Below, one piece after another: positions 30,769 through 40,649 of a stretch of DNA of 64,000 bases (position 1 is the stretch's first letter; every line of letters starts with the position of its first letter). The DNA comes from Sulfuricella denitrificans (GTDB lineage Bacteria > Pseudomonadota > Gammaproteobacteria > Burkholderiales > Sulfuricellaceae), in NCBI GenBank assembly GCA_002632355.1, contig NSJJ01000011.1:1-64000 (forward strand), written 5' to 3'. The notes under the pieces are model-generated. The model was not told where the DNA came from and made no database searches. It saw nothing but the letters and a program-made list of their open reading frames with translations. Both the position numbers and the translations under genes were made by a program.

Positions 30769-31595
30769 AACTGAAATTTACCAAAATGCACGGCCTGGGC
30801 AACGATTTCGTGGTGCTGGACGGCATCTCGCAGTCCGTTCACCTGAGTGAGGCACAGTTCCGCTTTCTCGCCGACCGCCATTTCGGCGTCGGCTGCGACC
30901 AGATCCTGCTGGTGGAAAAACCCACGAAAGATGCTGCCGATTTCCGCTACCGTATATTCAATGCCGATGGAGGCGAAGTCGAGCAGTGCGGCAATGGCGC
31001 CCGCTGCTTTGTGCGCTTCGTGCACGACAAGGGCCTGACGCAAAAAACAGAAATCAGCGTCGAAACTGCTTCCGGCACCATCTACCCACGGCTGGAAGCA
31101 GATGGACAGGTGACGGTCAACATGGGCGCGCCACGCTTCGAGCCTGAGCAAATTCCTTTTGTTGCGCCACGACGTGCCCTGACTTACCCCCTTCCGGTAG
31201 ACGATCAGATCATCGACATCAGCGCACTCTCCATGGGCAACCCGCACGCGGTGCTGGTGGTGCATGATGCGGATTCAGCACGCGTCGGAGAACACGGGCC
31301 GCTGATCGAAAACCATCTGGCTTTCCCGGCGCGGGTCAACGTAGGTTTCATGCAGATCGTGGATCGCGGCCACATCCGGCTGCGGGTATTCGAGCGCGGC
31401 TCAGGCGAAACACTGGCCTGCGGTACCGGGGCCTGCGCCGCAGCCGTCGCAGGCATCACGCGCGGCTTGCTGGATGCCAAAGTGGAAGTCAGTACACGAG
31501 GCGGAATCCTGACCATTCGCTGGGATGGCGAAGGTCAGGCGGTTTGGATGACCGGTCCGGCAGAAACCGTATTTGAAGGCGAAATCAATCTTTAA
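30765..31595 (+). CDS. dapF: Diaminopimelate epimerase
   Basis: DapF interconverts LL- and meso-diaminopimelate for lysine and peptidoglycan. The 276-aa protein has both catalytic cysteines, Cys75 in QCGNGARC and the second in [11 protein letters not shown]. It overlaps yccU and is 15 bp before the DUF484 gene. Confidence 0.97.
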   Translation: MKLKFTKMHGLGNDFVVLDGISQSVHLSEAQFRFLADRHFGVGCDQILLVEKPTKDAADFRYRIFNADGGEVEQCGNGARCFVRFVHDKGLTQKTEISVETASGTIYPRLEADGQVTVNMGAPRFEPEQIPFVAPRRALTYPLPVDDQIIDISALSMGNPHAVLVVHDADSARVGEHGPLIENHLAFPARVNVGFMQIVDRGHIRLRVFERGSGETLACGTGACAAAVAGITRGLLDAKVEVSTRGGILTIRWDGEGQAVWMTGPAETVFEGEINL

Positions 31596-31610
31596 CCTAG
31601 GATCAGAATC

Positions 31611-32285
31611 ATGAATTTGAGCGCAGAAGCCATTGTCGAATTCCTTCAGGAACACCCGGATTTCTTTGAGGACAAGCCCGGCCTGCTGGAGCAGATCGCC
31701 ATTCCCCACCCGCATGGAGGAAGAGCCATCTCCCTCGCTGAACGGCAGCAACTGCAACTGCGCGAGAAGAACAAGCTGCTGGAATCCAAATTGCGCGAAC
31801 TGCTGCAATTCGGGGAGGAAAATGACGCCATCGGCGAGAAAGTCCATCGTTTCAGTCTCTCCCTGCTGACGGCACGCACCCTCGAATCCCTGCTGCCAAC
31901 CATCACGCTCAGCCTGCGAGACGACTTTGCCGTGCCGCACATCGCGCTGCGCATCTGGGCTTCTCCGGCACAGCCCGGGGAGCAGGCCGAATTCGCCGAT
32001 GTCAGCGCCGATCTCCGCGCCTTCGCCGATACCCTGGTGCGCCCGTATTGCGACACTCAGCCCCCCCATGAAGTCGCTTCATGGTTCGGAGATGCGGCCC
32101 TCTTGCTGAAATCTTTCGCCGTAGTTTCCCTGCGCAGCGAACATGCGTTTGGCCTGCTGGTCCTGGCCAGCGAGGATGCCCAGCGCTTCTACCCGGAAAT
32201 GGGCACGCTCTATCTGAAACGCATCGGGGAACTGGTCACGGTCGCCCTGATGCCTTACATCAGCGAGGACCAGGACGCCGCCTGA
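31611..32285 (+). CDS. DUF484 (YigA-like) protein
   Basis: The 224-aa protein has the DUF484 layout: an N-terminal helix (IVEFLQEHPDFFEDKPGLL), a coiled coil, and a GAF-like C-terminal domain. The family always accompanies xerC in proteobacteria; its role is unknown. Its stop overlaps the xerC start by one base (TGATG), which implies coupling. Confidence 0.92.
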   Translation: MNLSAEAIVEFLQEHPDFFEDKPGLLEQIAIPHPHGGRAISLAERQQLQLREKNKLLESKLRELLQFGEENDAIGEKVHRFSLSLLTARTLESLLPTITLSLRDDFAVPHIALRIWASPAQPGEQAEFADVSADLRAFADTLVRPYCDTQPPHEVASWFGDAALLLKSFAVVSLRSEHAFGLLVLASEDAQRFYPEMGTLYLKRIGELVTVALMPYISEDQDAA

Positions 32286-33184
32286 TGAATGCGGGGGAGG
32301 GTGGATACGAACCCCTACAGCACTACCTCTCCCATCTCCAGCATGAGCGGCGCCTGTCGCCGCTGACTTGCACGAACTATGCACGCGACATCAGGGCGCT
32401 GCTTGATCTGGCTGGCGAAACGCCGCTGGAACGACTGCAAATCCATCACATCCGCCGTTTTATTTCCCAGCTCCATGCCTCGGGGCTGGGCAGCCGCTCC
32501 CTGGCACGCATACTCTCGGCGTGGCGCGGATTTTATCAGTACCTTGGCCGCCAGCATGCTTTTCCGCTCAACCCGTGTGCGGGCCTCCACGCCCCGAAAG
32601 CAGCCAGAATGCTGCCCCAGGCACTGTCGCCCGAGCAGGCCGCACGTTTGATGAACATCGAGGAAGAGGGGCCGCTGGCTTCACGCGACCGGGCCATGCT
32701 GGAGCTGCTTTACTCTTCCGGCCTGCGTCTGGCCGAACTGGTCGGGGCCAATCTGGAGGATATGGATTTTGCTTCGGGCGAGATTCGCGTGACCGGCAAG
32801 GGCAGCAAGACGCGCATCGTACCGCTGGGACGCCTCGCCATCGAGGCCATCCAGAACTGGTTTGGCTACCGGGAACAGTTTGTTCCGGCAGGTGAACGGG
32901 CCGTATTCGTCGGCAAAGGCGGCAACCGTCTCACGCCGCGCGCCGTGCAACTGCGGCTCAGGCAATGGGGCATCAAGCTCGGCATCAACACCAGTGTCCA
33001 CCCCCACATGCTGCGCCACTCCTTCGCCACCCATGTGCTGCAATCCAGCGGCGATTTACGGGCGGTGCAGGAAATGCTGGGCCACGCCAATATCTCCACC
33101 ACCCAGGTTTATACCCATCTCGATTTCCAGCATCTGGCCCAGGTCTATGATGCGGCGCACCCCAGGGCGAAGAAAAAAAGTTAA
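32285..33184 (+). CDS. xerC: Tyrosine recombinase XerC
   Basis: XerC acts with XerD at dif to resolve chromosome dimers. The 299-aa product has the full catalytic set: Arg148 (SSGLRL), Lys172 (GKGSK), His241-X-Leu-Arg244 (HMLR), His267 (LGH) and Tyr276 (VYTHLD). I chose ATG 32285, one base overlapping the DUF484 stop. No dif site is visible nearby. Confidence 0.96.
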   Translation: MNAGEGGYEPLQHYLSHLQHERRLSPLTCTNYARDIRALLDLAGETPLERLQIHHIRRFISQLHASGLGSRSLARILSAWRGFYQYLGRQHAFPLNPCAGLHAPKAARMLPQALSPEQAARLMNIEEEGPLASRDRAMLELLYSSGLRLAELVGANLEDMDFASGEIRVTGKGSKTRIVPLGRLAIEAIQNWFGYREQFVPAGERAVFVGKGGNRLTPRAVQLRLRQWGIKLGINTSVHPHMLRHSFATHVLQSSGDLRAVQEMLGHANISTTQVYTHLDFQHLAQVYDAAHPRAKKKS

Positions 33185-33250
33185 AACACTGGCGTTTATT
33201 CTGCAAAATGTTAATTTATGCCCCTGGCACTCACCGCATCAGGAGTCGAA

Positions 33251-33550
33251 ATGCATCTTGCGTTAAGCCGATTCACCATCGCCAACGACATGGCCGAACC
33301 GATGCGGCAGGCCTTCATGAAACGCCCCCACCACGTCGATCAGGCACCCGGGTTCATCCGCATGGAAGTTGCCAGCCCGGTTGACCAGCCGCGTGAATTC
33401 TGGCTGCTCACCTACTGGGAAAGCGCGGAGCATTTCGAATCCTGGCACCGCAGCCATGCTTTCCATGATTCCCACCAGGGTATCCCGAAAGGCTTGAAGC
33501 TGGTTCCCAAAAGCACCGAAATCCGGATATTCGAAATCATTACCGAATAA
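33251..33550 (+). CDS. ABM-family monooxygenase (possible haem degradation type)
   Basis: This 99-aa protein is a ferredoxin-like ABM domain (MHLALSRFTI start, YWESAEHFESWHRSHAF). The Trp-His-X2-Ser-X-X-Phe pattern resembles IsdG-type haem monooxygenases, but a plain antibiotic-biosynthesis-type monooxygenase is equally possible. The start at 33251 has AGGAG 5 nt upstream; an ATG-like start at 33218 lacks one. It is 18 bp before the B12-binding gene, so it probably shares its operon. Confidence 0.8.
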   Translation: MHLALSRFTIANDMAEPMRQAFMKRPHHVDQAPGFIRMEVASPVDQPREFWLLTYWESAEHFESWHRSHAFHDSHQGIPKGLKLVPKSTEIRIFEIITE

Positions 33551-33568
33551 TCCCGATAGAGGATTGAA

Positions 33569-34627
33569 ATGGGACAGATCAATTTTCCTGCCACTTCTCA
33601 AATGATCGAACAGCTTGACTCCCTGTCGTCACAAGCTGCGGACGAAGTCACCCGCCGCATCTACGAAAACCACCCAGGCCTGTATCAGCGTTTTGGCGAA
33701 AAGGGGAAATCGACTTGCCGCGAGGATCTTCTTCATCATCTCGATTACCTTTCCTCTGCGCTTTATGCCGGTGACAGCACACCCTTTCGCGAGTATGTGC
33801 TCTGGCTTTCCGGCGTGCTGGAAAGCAGGGGTGTTCCCAGCGCCCACCTGAAGGAATCGCTGCTGCTGCTGAACGAATTCTTTGGCTCGCATCTGCCCGC
33901 CGACAGACTTGGCCCGCTGACAGCCGTTCTCCAGAATGGCGTTGACGCTTTGGTAACGCCCCTTCCAGTCTCCCCACGCTTCCATCGCCTGCTTCCAGAA
34001 CCCATGATGGAAAGCAGAGATTATCTTCAGGCGCTTCTCTCGGGCAACAGGCCAGCTGCCCTGAATACCGTCCTGAAGGCCCTTTGTCCTCCAATCACCC
34101 TGGTGGATGCCGGGGTTTCTATTATTCAGCCAGCGATGTATGAGATTGGAACATTATGGGAATACAACCATATTACGACCGCCGAGGAGCACATGGCGAC
34201 AGCCATCACACAAAACGTCATGGCACAAACATTCGCTACGGCCGAATTCGCCGAGCCGCTGGATCGCAAGGCACTTTTCGCCTGCATTCCCGGCAACCAT
34301 CACAGTCTGGGACTACGCATGGTTTCGGATGCTTTTGAAGTCTCCGGGTGGACGGTCCAGTTTCTGGGCGCCGATGTGCCGGCTTCGGACCTCATCACCC
34401 AGATCAGCCACTGGCAGCCTGAACTGGTTGGCTTGTCATTGTCGCTCCCGGGGCACATCAAGGTTACGAGAACAATTATCGAGCAATTGCGGGCCGAACT
34501 CGGTACCAGTTGCCCCACCATCCTGGTGGGCGGCCTAGCTACCAATCAGGCAGATAAATTGTGGAAGGCCGTTAATGCTGACATCTGGGCGGCCGATGCC
34601 AGGGATGCCATGAAAGAAGTGAAGTGA
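33569..34627 (+). CDS. Cobalamin-binding protein, CarH/AerR-like photoreceptor module
   Basis: The 352-aa protein has a C-terminal CarH-type B12 module: a helical cap (about residues 140-225) with Trp197 and Glu207-His208 in LWEYNHITTAEEHMAT, and a Rossmann B12-binding domain (about 234-352) with the axial histidine motif NHHSLG (His245, the usual Asp/Glu at the first position is Asn). These cap residues are those that shield adenosylcobalamin in light-sensing CarH. There is no DNA-binding domain; instead about 130 N-terminal residues form a helical domain I do not recognise. It overlaps the following diguanylate cyclase by 4 bp (GTGA). Confidence 0.88.
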   Translation: MGQINFPATSQMIEQLDSLSSQAADEVTRRIYENHPGLYQRFGEKGKSTCREDLLHHLDYLSSALYAGDSTPFREYVLWLSGVLESRGVPSAHLKESLLLLNEFFGSHLPADRLGPLTAVLQNGVDALVTPLPVSPRFHRLLPEPMMESRDYLQALLSGNRPAALNTVLKALCPPITLVDAGVSIIQPAMYEIGTLWEYNHITTAEEHMATAITQNVMAQTFATAEFAEPLDRKALFACIPGNHHSLGLRMVSDAFEVSGWTVQFLGADVPASDLITQISHWQPELVGLSLSLPGHIKVTRTIIEQLRAELGTSCPTILVGGLATNQADKLWKAVNADIWAADARDAMKEVK

Positions 34628-35591
34628 GCACTCCTGTTCTCGATTTACATGGCATTCCTGAGTATCTCAGAAACCTGTCCACACTGGTCTTTGCCTGGAT
34701 TGCACCGGACGGAACAATCATTGACGCAAACCGCGGCTTTCTCCTGCAGGCCGGGCTGGACACGCCTCCCCCGGAAGCATGGAATGCGCGTGATCTGTTC
34801 GTGAATCCTGCCTTTTCGCACCTGACCGGAACAATCTCCTCCGCGCATGGCTCAATTATCTATCAGGGAATTCTAAACATCGGCGACCACAATGCAGTTG
34901 CCGTACACTCGGTCCACGGCACTGTCTATCGCTTGCCGGACAGGCTGCTGATTGTGGGCGAGCCGGATATTCTAGCACTGGAACACCTCAATGCCATGGT
35001 GCTCAGCCTTAACGACGAAATGGCTGAAATGCACCGTAACCTGGTACGCAACAACAACGAACTGAAACGCAATGAAGCCAGAATCCGGGAACTGATGCTG
35101 ACCGATCCGTTGACCGGCCTGGCCAATCGCCGCCGCCTGAATGAATCACTGGCACAGGGAATCGGGCGCTGCCAGCGTCACGACAGGCCAATGTCGGTAT
35201 TGATGGCGGATATCGACCACTTCAAAAAGGTCAATGATACCTACGGTCACGATGTCGGTGACGAAGTGATCAGGATGATGGCGAACTGTTTGCGCGACGG
35301 CATCCGCGCCAATGATCTGGCAGCACGCTTTGGGGGGAGGAATTTATCGTGCTATTGGAGGAATGCCCACTGGATGACGCTTTACATCTGGCAGAGCGCA
35401 TGCGCAAGAACATTTCGGATCAGGTTCTGCCTGCCATGAAACAGCCCATCACGGCCAGTTTCGGTGTGGCGGAACTGGGTGCGGAAGAAACGGCGCCCTC
35501 TCTGCTGAAACGGGTTGATCAGGCACTGTACTATTCCAAAGAGCATGGCCGTAACCGCGTCTCCAGCGCCGATCCCTGGAAAAAAACGTAA
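34624..35591 (+). CDS. PAS-like GGDEF diguanylate cyclase, frameshifted at GGEEF
   Basis: This protein would be about 322 aa: an N-terminal PAS-like sensor, a coiled coil (LNDEMAEMHRNLVRNN) and a GGDEF domain opening LTDPLTGLANRRRLNE. The GTG start overlaps the B12 gene. The frame breaks at a run of six G (35332-35337); adding one G restores GGEEF and joins to LLEECPLDDALHLAER through to the stop at 35591. A RAND (RXXD) inhibitory site precedes the motif by five residues. A sequencing slip, a real mutation and a slippery switch are all possible; without the repair the cyclase loses its active site. Confidence 0.8.
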
Positions 35592-35593
35592 AC

Positions 35594-36196
35594 TCAGCGC
35601 TTACGTGCCACCAGATCCACCAGCGCCGACATGCCGCTGTGTCCGGGGCCTTCACTGATTTCCATGTCGTGCTCGCGCAGCTGCAAAATTTCCATGGCAC
35701 CAAAGTCACGCCGCAGGTCTTCCGCCGTGTACAGATTGTCGATATTGGAAGGGCCGCCGGTCCTGTATTCGAGCTGTTTCGGCGTATAGCCCTGCAACAG
35801 CAGCAAGCCACCGGGTTTCAGCGCCTGCTGGATGGCGCGATGCAGGGCGGGGCGCTCCTGCGAGGAGGCAAACTGGATAAAAATCGCCACGATGACATCG
35901 AAACGATTCTCGCCCCAGTCCCAGGTGTGCACGTCCACCAGCTCGGTCTGTAGCGCCACGCCGCGCGATTCCGCCAGCTTGCGCGATTTTTGCAGCGCCT
36001 TCTCGGAAAAGTCGATGGCCAGTACATCCAGCCCCTGTTCCGCCAGCCACACGCCGTTGCGCCCCTCGCCATCCGCCACGGACAAGACCGATTGCCCGGC
36101 CTTCAGCAGGTTCGCCTGCGATGCCAGGAAGGCGTTCGGCTCGGTGCCGTAGAAATACTCAGCACCGCCGAAGCGTTCGTTCCAGAGGTCTTTCAT
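35594..36196 (-). CDS. Class I SAM methyltransferase (TehB-like)
   Basis: This 200-aa protein has the SAM motif LSVADGEGRNGVWLAEQG and resembles small TehB/UbiE-like methyltransferases. The substrate is not apparent. It lies 3 bp after dsbC on the same strand and converges with the cyclase gene (2 bp apart). Confidence 0.88.
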   Translation of the reverse strand: MKDLWNERFGGAEYFYGTEPNAFLASQANLLKAGQSVLSVADGEGRNGVWLAEQGLDVLAIDFSEKALQKSRKLAESRGVALQTELVDVHTWDWGENRFDVIVAIFIQFASSQERPALHRAIQQALKPGGLLLLQGYTPKQLEYRTGGPSNIDNLYTAEDLRRDFGAMEILQLREHDMEISEGPGHSGMSALVDLVARKR

Positions 36197-36199
36197 GGA

Positions 36200-36937
36200 T
36201 TACTTCTTGTTGGCTGCAGCCGCAGGCTTCCCGGCCAGAAGCTGCTCCAGCTTGGCTGCCGGAATCATGCCGGGAACACGGCGACCATCGGCAAAGATAA
36301 TGGTGGGCGTGCCCTGTACACCCAGCTTCTGTCCCAGCTGGACGGTTTTGGCCACCGGGTTTTCGCAGCTGCCGTCATTCTTGGCCAGCGTGCCTTTCGT
36401 CATCCAGTCATCCCATGCCTTGGCACGGTCAGGCGCGCACCAGATCTGTTTGGATTTCTTGCCCGATTCGGGGTGCAACTGATCGAGCGGGTAAAGAAAT
36501 GTGTACACCGTGATGTCGGTCACATTGGCCAGTTCCTGCTCGAACTTCTTGCAATAGGGGCAGTCAGCATCGGCAAACACCGCGATCTTGCGGCTGCCGT
36601 TGCCTTTCACCACCTTGATCGCATCACCCAGCGGCAGGGTATCAAACTTGACTGCCGTCAGTTTTTGCATGCGCTCTTCGGTCAGGTTTTTTTGTGAATT
36701 GAGATCGAGCACTGCGCCCATGAAGAGATAATTCGCCTTGTCGTCTGAATAAATCAGTTGCGGGCCGTCCACCACCACTTCATACAAGCCGGCGTAAGGC
36801 GTCTTGGCGACGCTTTGCACCTTGGCGCCGGGAAATTTGGCTTCGATGTTTTTCTTGATGGCGGCATCGTCGGCGTGTGCAGTGGCAGCAGCAAGGCCGA
36901 ACAGCAAGGGGAGGGCAAAACGATGGAGAGAAAACAT
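36200..36937 (-). CDS. dsbC: Periplasmic thiol:disulfide isomerase DsbC
   Basis: DsbC reshuffles wrong disulfides in the periplasm. The 245-aa protein has a signal peptide (cleavage near ATAHA), the N-terminal dimerisation domain, the redox centre CPYC (residues 126-129) and the cis-proline loop QGTPTIIF. The length fits DsbC/DsbG. It precedes a methyltransferase gene by 3 bp. Confidence 0.95.
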   Translation of the reverse strand: MFSLHRFALPLLFGLAAATAHADDAAIKKNIEAKFPGAKVQSVAKTPYAGLYEVVVDGPQLIYSDDKANYLFMGAVLDLNSQKNLTEERMQKLTAVKFDTLPLGDAIKVVKGNGSRKIAVFADADCPYCKKFEQELANVTDITVYTFLYPLDQLHPESGKKSKQIWCAPDRAKAWDDWMTKGTLAKNDGSCENPVAKTVQLGQKLGVQGTPTIIFADGRRVPGMIPAAKLEQLLAGKPAAAANKK

Positions 36938-36982
36938 GAGAATTCCTGAAATAAAGATTTAAATAATAGGGACTACCGGAGT

Positions 36983-38158
36983 TTACCCGAGTTCCCCGAT
37001 AGCATGGCGTATGAGCCGATTTTTCAGCCCGCCGAGGTGATGGGTCAAACTCAGGCCGGTGTTGCGCAGGGTTCGCAGCAAGGGGTCCGGATTGTTGAAC
37101 AGCTTTTGCAGGCCATCGGTGACCAGTTGCATGGACAGGATATCCTCCTTGCGTGCACGCTCGTAGCGGCGCAACAGGAGATAGTCGCCACAGTCGCGCT
37201 GCGACTCCTTCTGCATCAGCACGCGGGCCAGTTGCTGCGCGTCCTGAAAGCCCAGGTTGACGCCCTGACCGGCGAGCGGATGGACATTGTGCGCGGCATC
37301 GCCGATCAGCGCCACGCGCGGTCTGACCAGTTGCTCCAGATTGAGCAGGCGCAGGGAAAAGGCCGCCGGCGGAGTGATCAGGCGCAACGCGCCGAGCGTA
37401 TTCCTGCCCGCCGCCTGCACCCGGCGGCAGAATTCGTCCGGCGGCAGCGCCATCAACTCCTGCGACAGGGCATCGAAAGCCGACCAGACGATGGAGATGC
37501 GCTTACCCGGCAGCGGCAGCCAGGCAAGAATGCCGTCCTCACGGAACCACTGGTACGCCGCATTACGGTGGGGCTTCTCGATTTCGAAATTGGCCACCAC
37601 GCCGTCCTGCCCATAGGCACGTGGACTGGCTTCGATGCCGGCCTGGGCACGCACCCAGGATTCGCGCCCGTCGGCGCCGACGATCAGTTTGGCGCGCAAG
37701 CTGCGGCCGTCCTGCAAGCTCAGGTAGGCGGCCTCATTATCCACTTCCAGCGCAGCGCAAGCCGCCGGGCAGAACAGCTCGACATTGGACTGTTCCTGCA
37801 ATACCCGCCAAAGCCCATCCTGCATCAGGCGGCTTTCGGCGATGAAGGCCAGCTCTTCCACCCCGGCCTCGTAAGCGCTGAAATCCAGTCGTGCGACAGC
37901 ATCATCGCCCCAGATGTGCATTTCATGCACCGGCGCAATGCGGCTCTGATCCAGACGGCTCCACGCCCCGCCCTGTTCCAGAAAACGCGCATTGGCGGGA
38001 TTGATGGCATAAATGCGGTTGTCCCAGCTTTCATCCTGGCTCAGGGCTGCCGGGGCGCGGCCCTCGATCAAGGCAATATGCAACCCGCTGTCTTTCAGGG
38101 CAGTCGCCAGTGAAGCGCCCACCAGCCCCGCGCCGACGATAATGACATCGAAATCCAT
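36983..38158 (-). CDS. UbiH/UbiF-family FAD monooxygenase (first copy downstream)
   Basis: This 391-aa flavoprotein hydroxylates a ubiquinone ring precursor. It has the FAD motif VIIVGAGLVGASLATAL, the DG motif VGADGRES, and the second FAD site RVALIGDAAHNVHPLAGQGVNLG. It overlaps the upstream paralogue by one base. Which ring position it acts on (UbiF, UbiI or UbiL type) cannot be decided. Confidence 0.9.
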   Translation of the reverse strand: MDFDVIIVGAGLVGASLATALKDSGLHIALIEGRAPAALSQDESWDNRIYAINPANARFLEQGGAWSRLDQSRIAPVHEMHIWGDDAVARLDFSAYEAGVEELAFIAESRLMQDGLWRVLQEQSNVELFCPAACAALEVDNEAAYLSLQDGRSLRAKLIVGADGRESWVRAQAGIEASPRAYGQDGVVANFEIEKPHRNAAYQWFREDGILAWLPLPGKRISIVWSAFDALSQELMALPPDEFCRRVQAAGRNTLGALRLITPPAAFSLRLLNLEQLVRPRVALIGDAAHNVHPLAGQGVNLGFQDAQQLARVLMQKESQRDCGDYLLLRRYERARKEDILSMQLVTDGLQKLFNNPDPLLRTLRNTGLSLTHHLGGLKNRLIRHAIGELG

Positions 38159-39327
38159 CAGCCTTTTGCTCCGAAAATCATCTTGCGCGCGACCAGGCGC
38201 TTTGCCGCAGGCAGCAGGTCCAGCGCCGCCAGGCCCAGCCCGCGCGCCAGCCCGAGGCCCGCATAATCGTTAGAAAACAGCCTCACCAGGGCATCGGTAA
38301 ACAGGATGCTGCCGCCGGTGTCGGGGCTGCGCCCCTCGCGGTAATGCGCGAGCATGGCGGCATTGCCGATTTCCGCCCGCGGCACTTGCATGATGGCTTC
38401 TCCCAGTTCCCAGGCGTCGCGCAGGCCCAGATTAAACCCCTGCCCCGCCACCGGGTGCATGGTCTGCGCCGCATTGCCGATCAGGGCCATGCGCTGCGCC
38501 GTGACCGGGCGGGCATACTTCAGACTCAAGGGAAAACTGGCACGCGGCCCGGCGCTGGTGAACGCCCCGAGGCGGTCGCCGAAGCGTTCATGAAGTTTTT
38601 CCAGAAAATCCTGATCGTTCAGCTGGAGCAGGGTTTCAGCTTCCTCCGGCACTGCCGTCCACACCAGGTCAAAGCCCGCGCCCGAAGGCAGCAAGGCCAG
38701 AGGTCCGTAAGGGGTGAAGCGCTCGTAGGCGGTATTGTGATGAGGCAATGCTGTGGTGACATGGCAGATTACCGCAGTCTGGCCGTAATCCACCACATGC
38801 CGCTCCACGCCGCGCACCTGGGCCAGGCTGCGTCCGCCGTCGGCCAGCACCAGCAGGCTGGCGGTGACCTCGTGCTGCTGGCCGGCATGGCTGAATTCCG
38901 CCACTCCGAACCCCGGCGTGCCATGCACCGCATGTACCGTGGCTCCGGTCAGGTAATGCGCGCTGTTTGCGGCCAAAGCCTGATGCAGCGCCATGCTCAG
39001 GGCTGAATAATTGACCACATGGCCGAGTGCGGGCAAGCCGCACTCAGAAGCCTGCAGGACGGCACGCCCGAAGCCGCCGCGCTGCGAAATATGAATGGTT
39101 TCGATCGGCGCGGGCGCTGCAATGGCATCCCACACCCCGAGCCGCTGCAACAGGATTCTCGAACCCTGCGACAAGGCCAGGGCGCGCGGATCGGCGGGGC
39201 GGGCAAAGTCGCTGGCGGCTTCCAGCACCATCACCGTCAGGCCGCTGTCTTTCAACGCCAGCGCCAGCGTGGCACCGGCCGGGCCGCCGCCGACAATGAG
39301 CACATCAACGTGGCTGGGGATGATCAT
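38158..39327 (-). CDS. ubiH: UbiH-like FAD monooxygenase (second copy upstream)
   Basis: The 389-aa paralogue has VLIVGGGPAGATLALAL, and the C-terminal MALIGNAAQTMHPVAGQGFN (where Asp is replaced by Asn). That N-A-A-Q form is seen in UbiH. It overlaps pepP by 4 bp and the second monooxygenase by 1 bp, forming pepP-ubiH-ubi-type, a known proteobacterial order. Confidence 0.9.
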   Translation of the reverse strand: MIIPSHVDVLIVGGGPAGATLALALKDSGLTVMVLEAASDFARPADPRALALSQGSRILLQRLGVWDAIAAPAPIETIHISQRGGFGRAVLQASECGLPALGHVVNYSALSMALHQALAANSAHYLTGATVHAVHGTPGFGVAEFSHAGQQHEVTASLLVLADGGRSLAQVRGVERHVVDYGQTAVICHVTTALPHHNTAYERFTPYGPLALLPSGAGFDLVWTAVPEEAETLLQLNDQDFLEKLHERFGDRLGAFTSAGPRASFPLSLKYARPVTAQRMALIGNAAQTMHPVAGQGFNLGLRDAWELGEAIMQVPRAEIGNAAMLAHYREGRSPDTGGSILFTDALVRLFSNDYAGLGLARGLGLAALDLLPAAKRLVARKMIFGAKG

Positions 39328-40625
39328 TGCGCCATCAACTCCTCGATCTCCGCCACGGTCCTGGGTGCGCCATGGGTCAACACCTCGCAGCCGCTTTCCG
39401 TCACCACCACGTCGTCCTCGATGCGGATGCCGATGTTCCAGAAGCGCTCCGGCACGTCGTCGGCGGGGCGAATGTAGCAGCCCGGCTCCACGGTCAGCAC
39501 CATGCCCGGCTCAAGCAGCCGCCATTCGCCGCCCAGCTTGTATTCGCCCACGTCATGCACGTCCATGCCCAGCCAATGGCCGGTGCGGTGCATGTAATAG
39601 CGCTTGTAGCTTTCCTGCTCCAGCACTTCGGCCAAAGTTCCCTGGCACAGGCCCAGGTCGATAAAACCCTGCGCCAGCACTTTCACTGCGGCATCGTGCG
39701 GTGCATTCCAGTGGCTGCCGGGGCGGACCTGTTCGATGGCTGCGGCCTGCGACGCCAGCACCAGCTGGTATAAATCCTTTTGCGCCGGACTGAATCTGCC
39801 ATTGACCGGGAAAGTACGGGTGATGTCGGCGGCGTAGCCGTCCAACTCGCAGCCGGCGTCGATCAGCAGCAGGTCGCCGTCCCTGAGCGGCGCATCGTTG
39901 CTCACATAATGCAGCACGCAGGCATTCCCCCCGCCCGCCACGATCGAGGTATAGGCCGGCGCCTGCGCACCCTGGCGGCGGAATTCGTGCAGCAGTTCGG
40001 CCTCGATCTCGAATTCGCGGCGCTCCGGCCGGGTCTGGCGCATGGCCCGCACATGGGCGGCCGCCGAAATTTCTGCGGCACGGCGCATGGTGGCAATCTC
40101 TTCATCACCCTTGATCAGACGCATTTCATCCAGCACGGCACGCACATCCTGAATCGCCCCCGGCGCGGCAATACCGCTCCGCACCTGCTCGCGGACGCTG
40201 TTCAGCCAGCCCACGGCGCGCGCATCCCAGGCGCTGTCGGCACCGAGGTGAAAATGCAGGCTGGGCTGGTCGGCCAGCAGTTTGGGCAGCATCTCGTCAA
40301 GCTGCCCGATGGGATGCGCCTCGTCGAAGCCAAAGGTTTCTTTCGCCCCATCAGGTCCATGACGGAAGCCGTCCCAGATCTCGCGCTCCAGATTCTTTTC
40401 GCGGCAGAACAGGATGCTTCTGGGCGCATCGCCCGCCACCAGCACCAGTACCGCTTCCGGCTCGACGAAGCCGGTCAGGTAATGAAAATAGCTGTCAAAG
40501 CGGTAGGGATAATGGCTGTCGCGGTTGCGCGGCCGTTCCGGTGCAGTGGGAATCACGGCAACACCGCCGCCCATGGCCGAGGCAAGACGAAGACGACGTT
40601 GCTGGTATACTTGGAAAGTGTGCAT
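39324..40625 (-). CDS. pepP: Xaa-Pro aminopeptidase PepP
   Basis: PepP removes an N-terminal residue next to proline. The 433-aa protein has the family N-domain and the metal ligands in LLIDAGCELDGYAADITRTF, HRTGHWLGMDVHD and LTVEPGCYI. It is the first gene of the operon with the two ubiquinone hydroxylases. Confidence 0.95.
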   Translation of the reverse strand: MHTFQVYQQRRLRLASAMGGGVAVIPTAPERPRNRDSHYPYRFDSYFHYLTGFVEPEAVLVLVAGDAPRSILFCREKNLEREIWDGFRHGPDGAKETFGFDEAHPIGQLDEMLPKLLADQPSLHFHLGADSAWDARAVGWLNSVREQVRSGIAAPGAIQDVRAVLDEMRLIKGDEEIATMRRAAEISAAAHVRAMRQTRPERREFEIEAELLHEFRRQGAQAPAYTSIVAGGGNACVLHYVSNDAPLRDGDLLLIDAGCELDGYAADITRTFPVNGRFSPAQKDLYQLVLASQAAAIEQVRPGSHWNAPHDAAVKVLAQGFIDLGLCQGTLAEVLEQESYKRYYMHRTGHWLGMDVHDVGEYKLGGEWRLLEPGMVLTVEPGCYIRPADDVPERFWNIGIRIEDDVVVTESGCEVLTHGAPRTVAEIEELMAQ

Positions 40626-40649
40626 TGAGAAGAGTTAGACAGAGTTCCC

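Noticed and set aside
37004-38113. Open frame opposite a ubiquinone hydroxylase
   Set aside because: It is antisense to a gene with intact FAD motifs and has an arginine/glutamine-rich composition typical of shadow frames.
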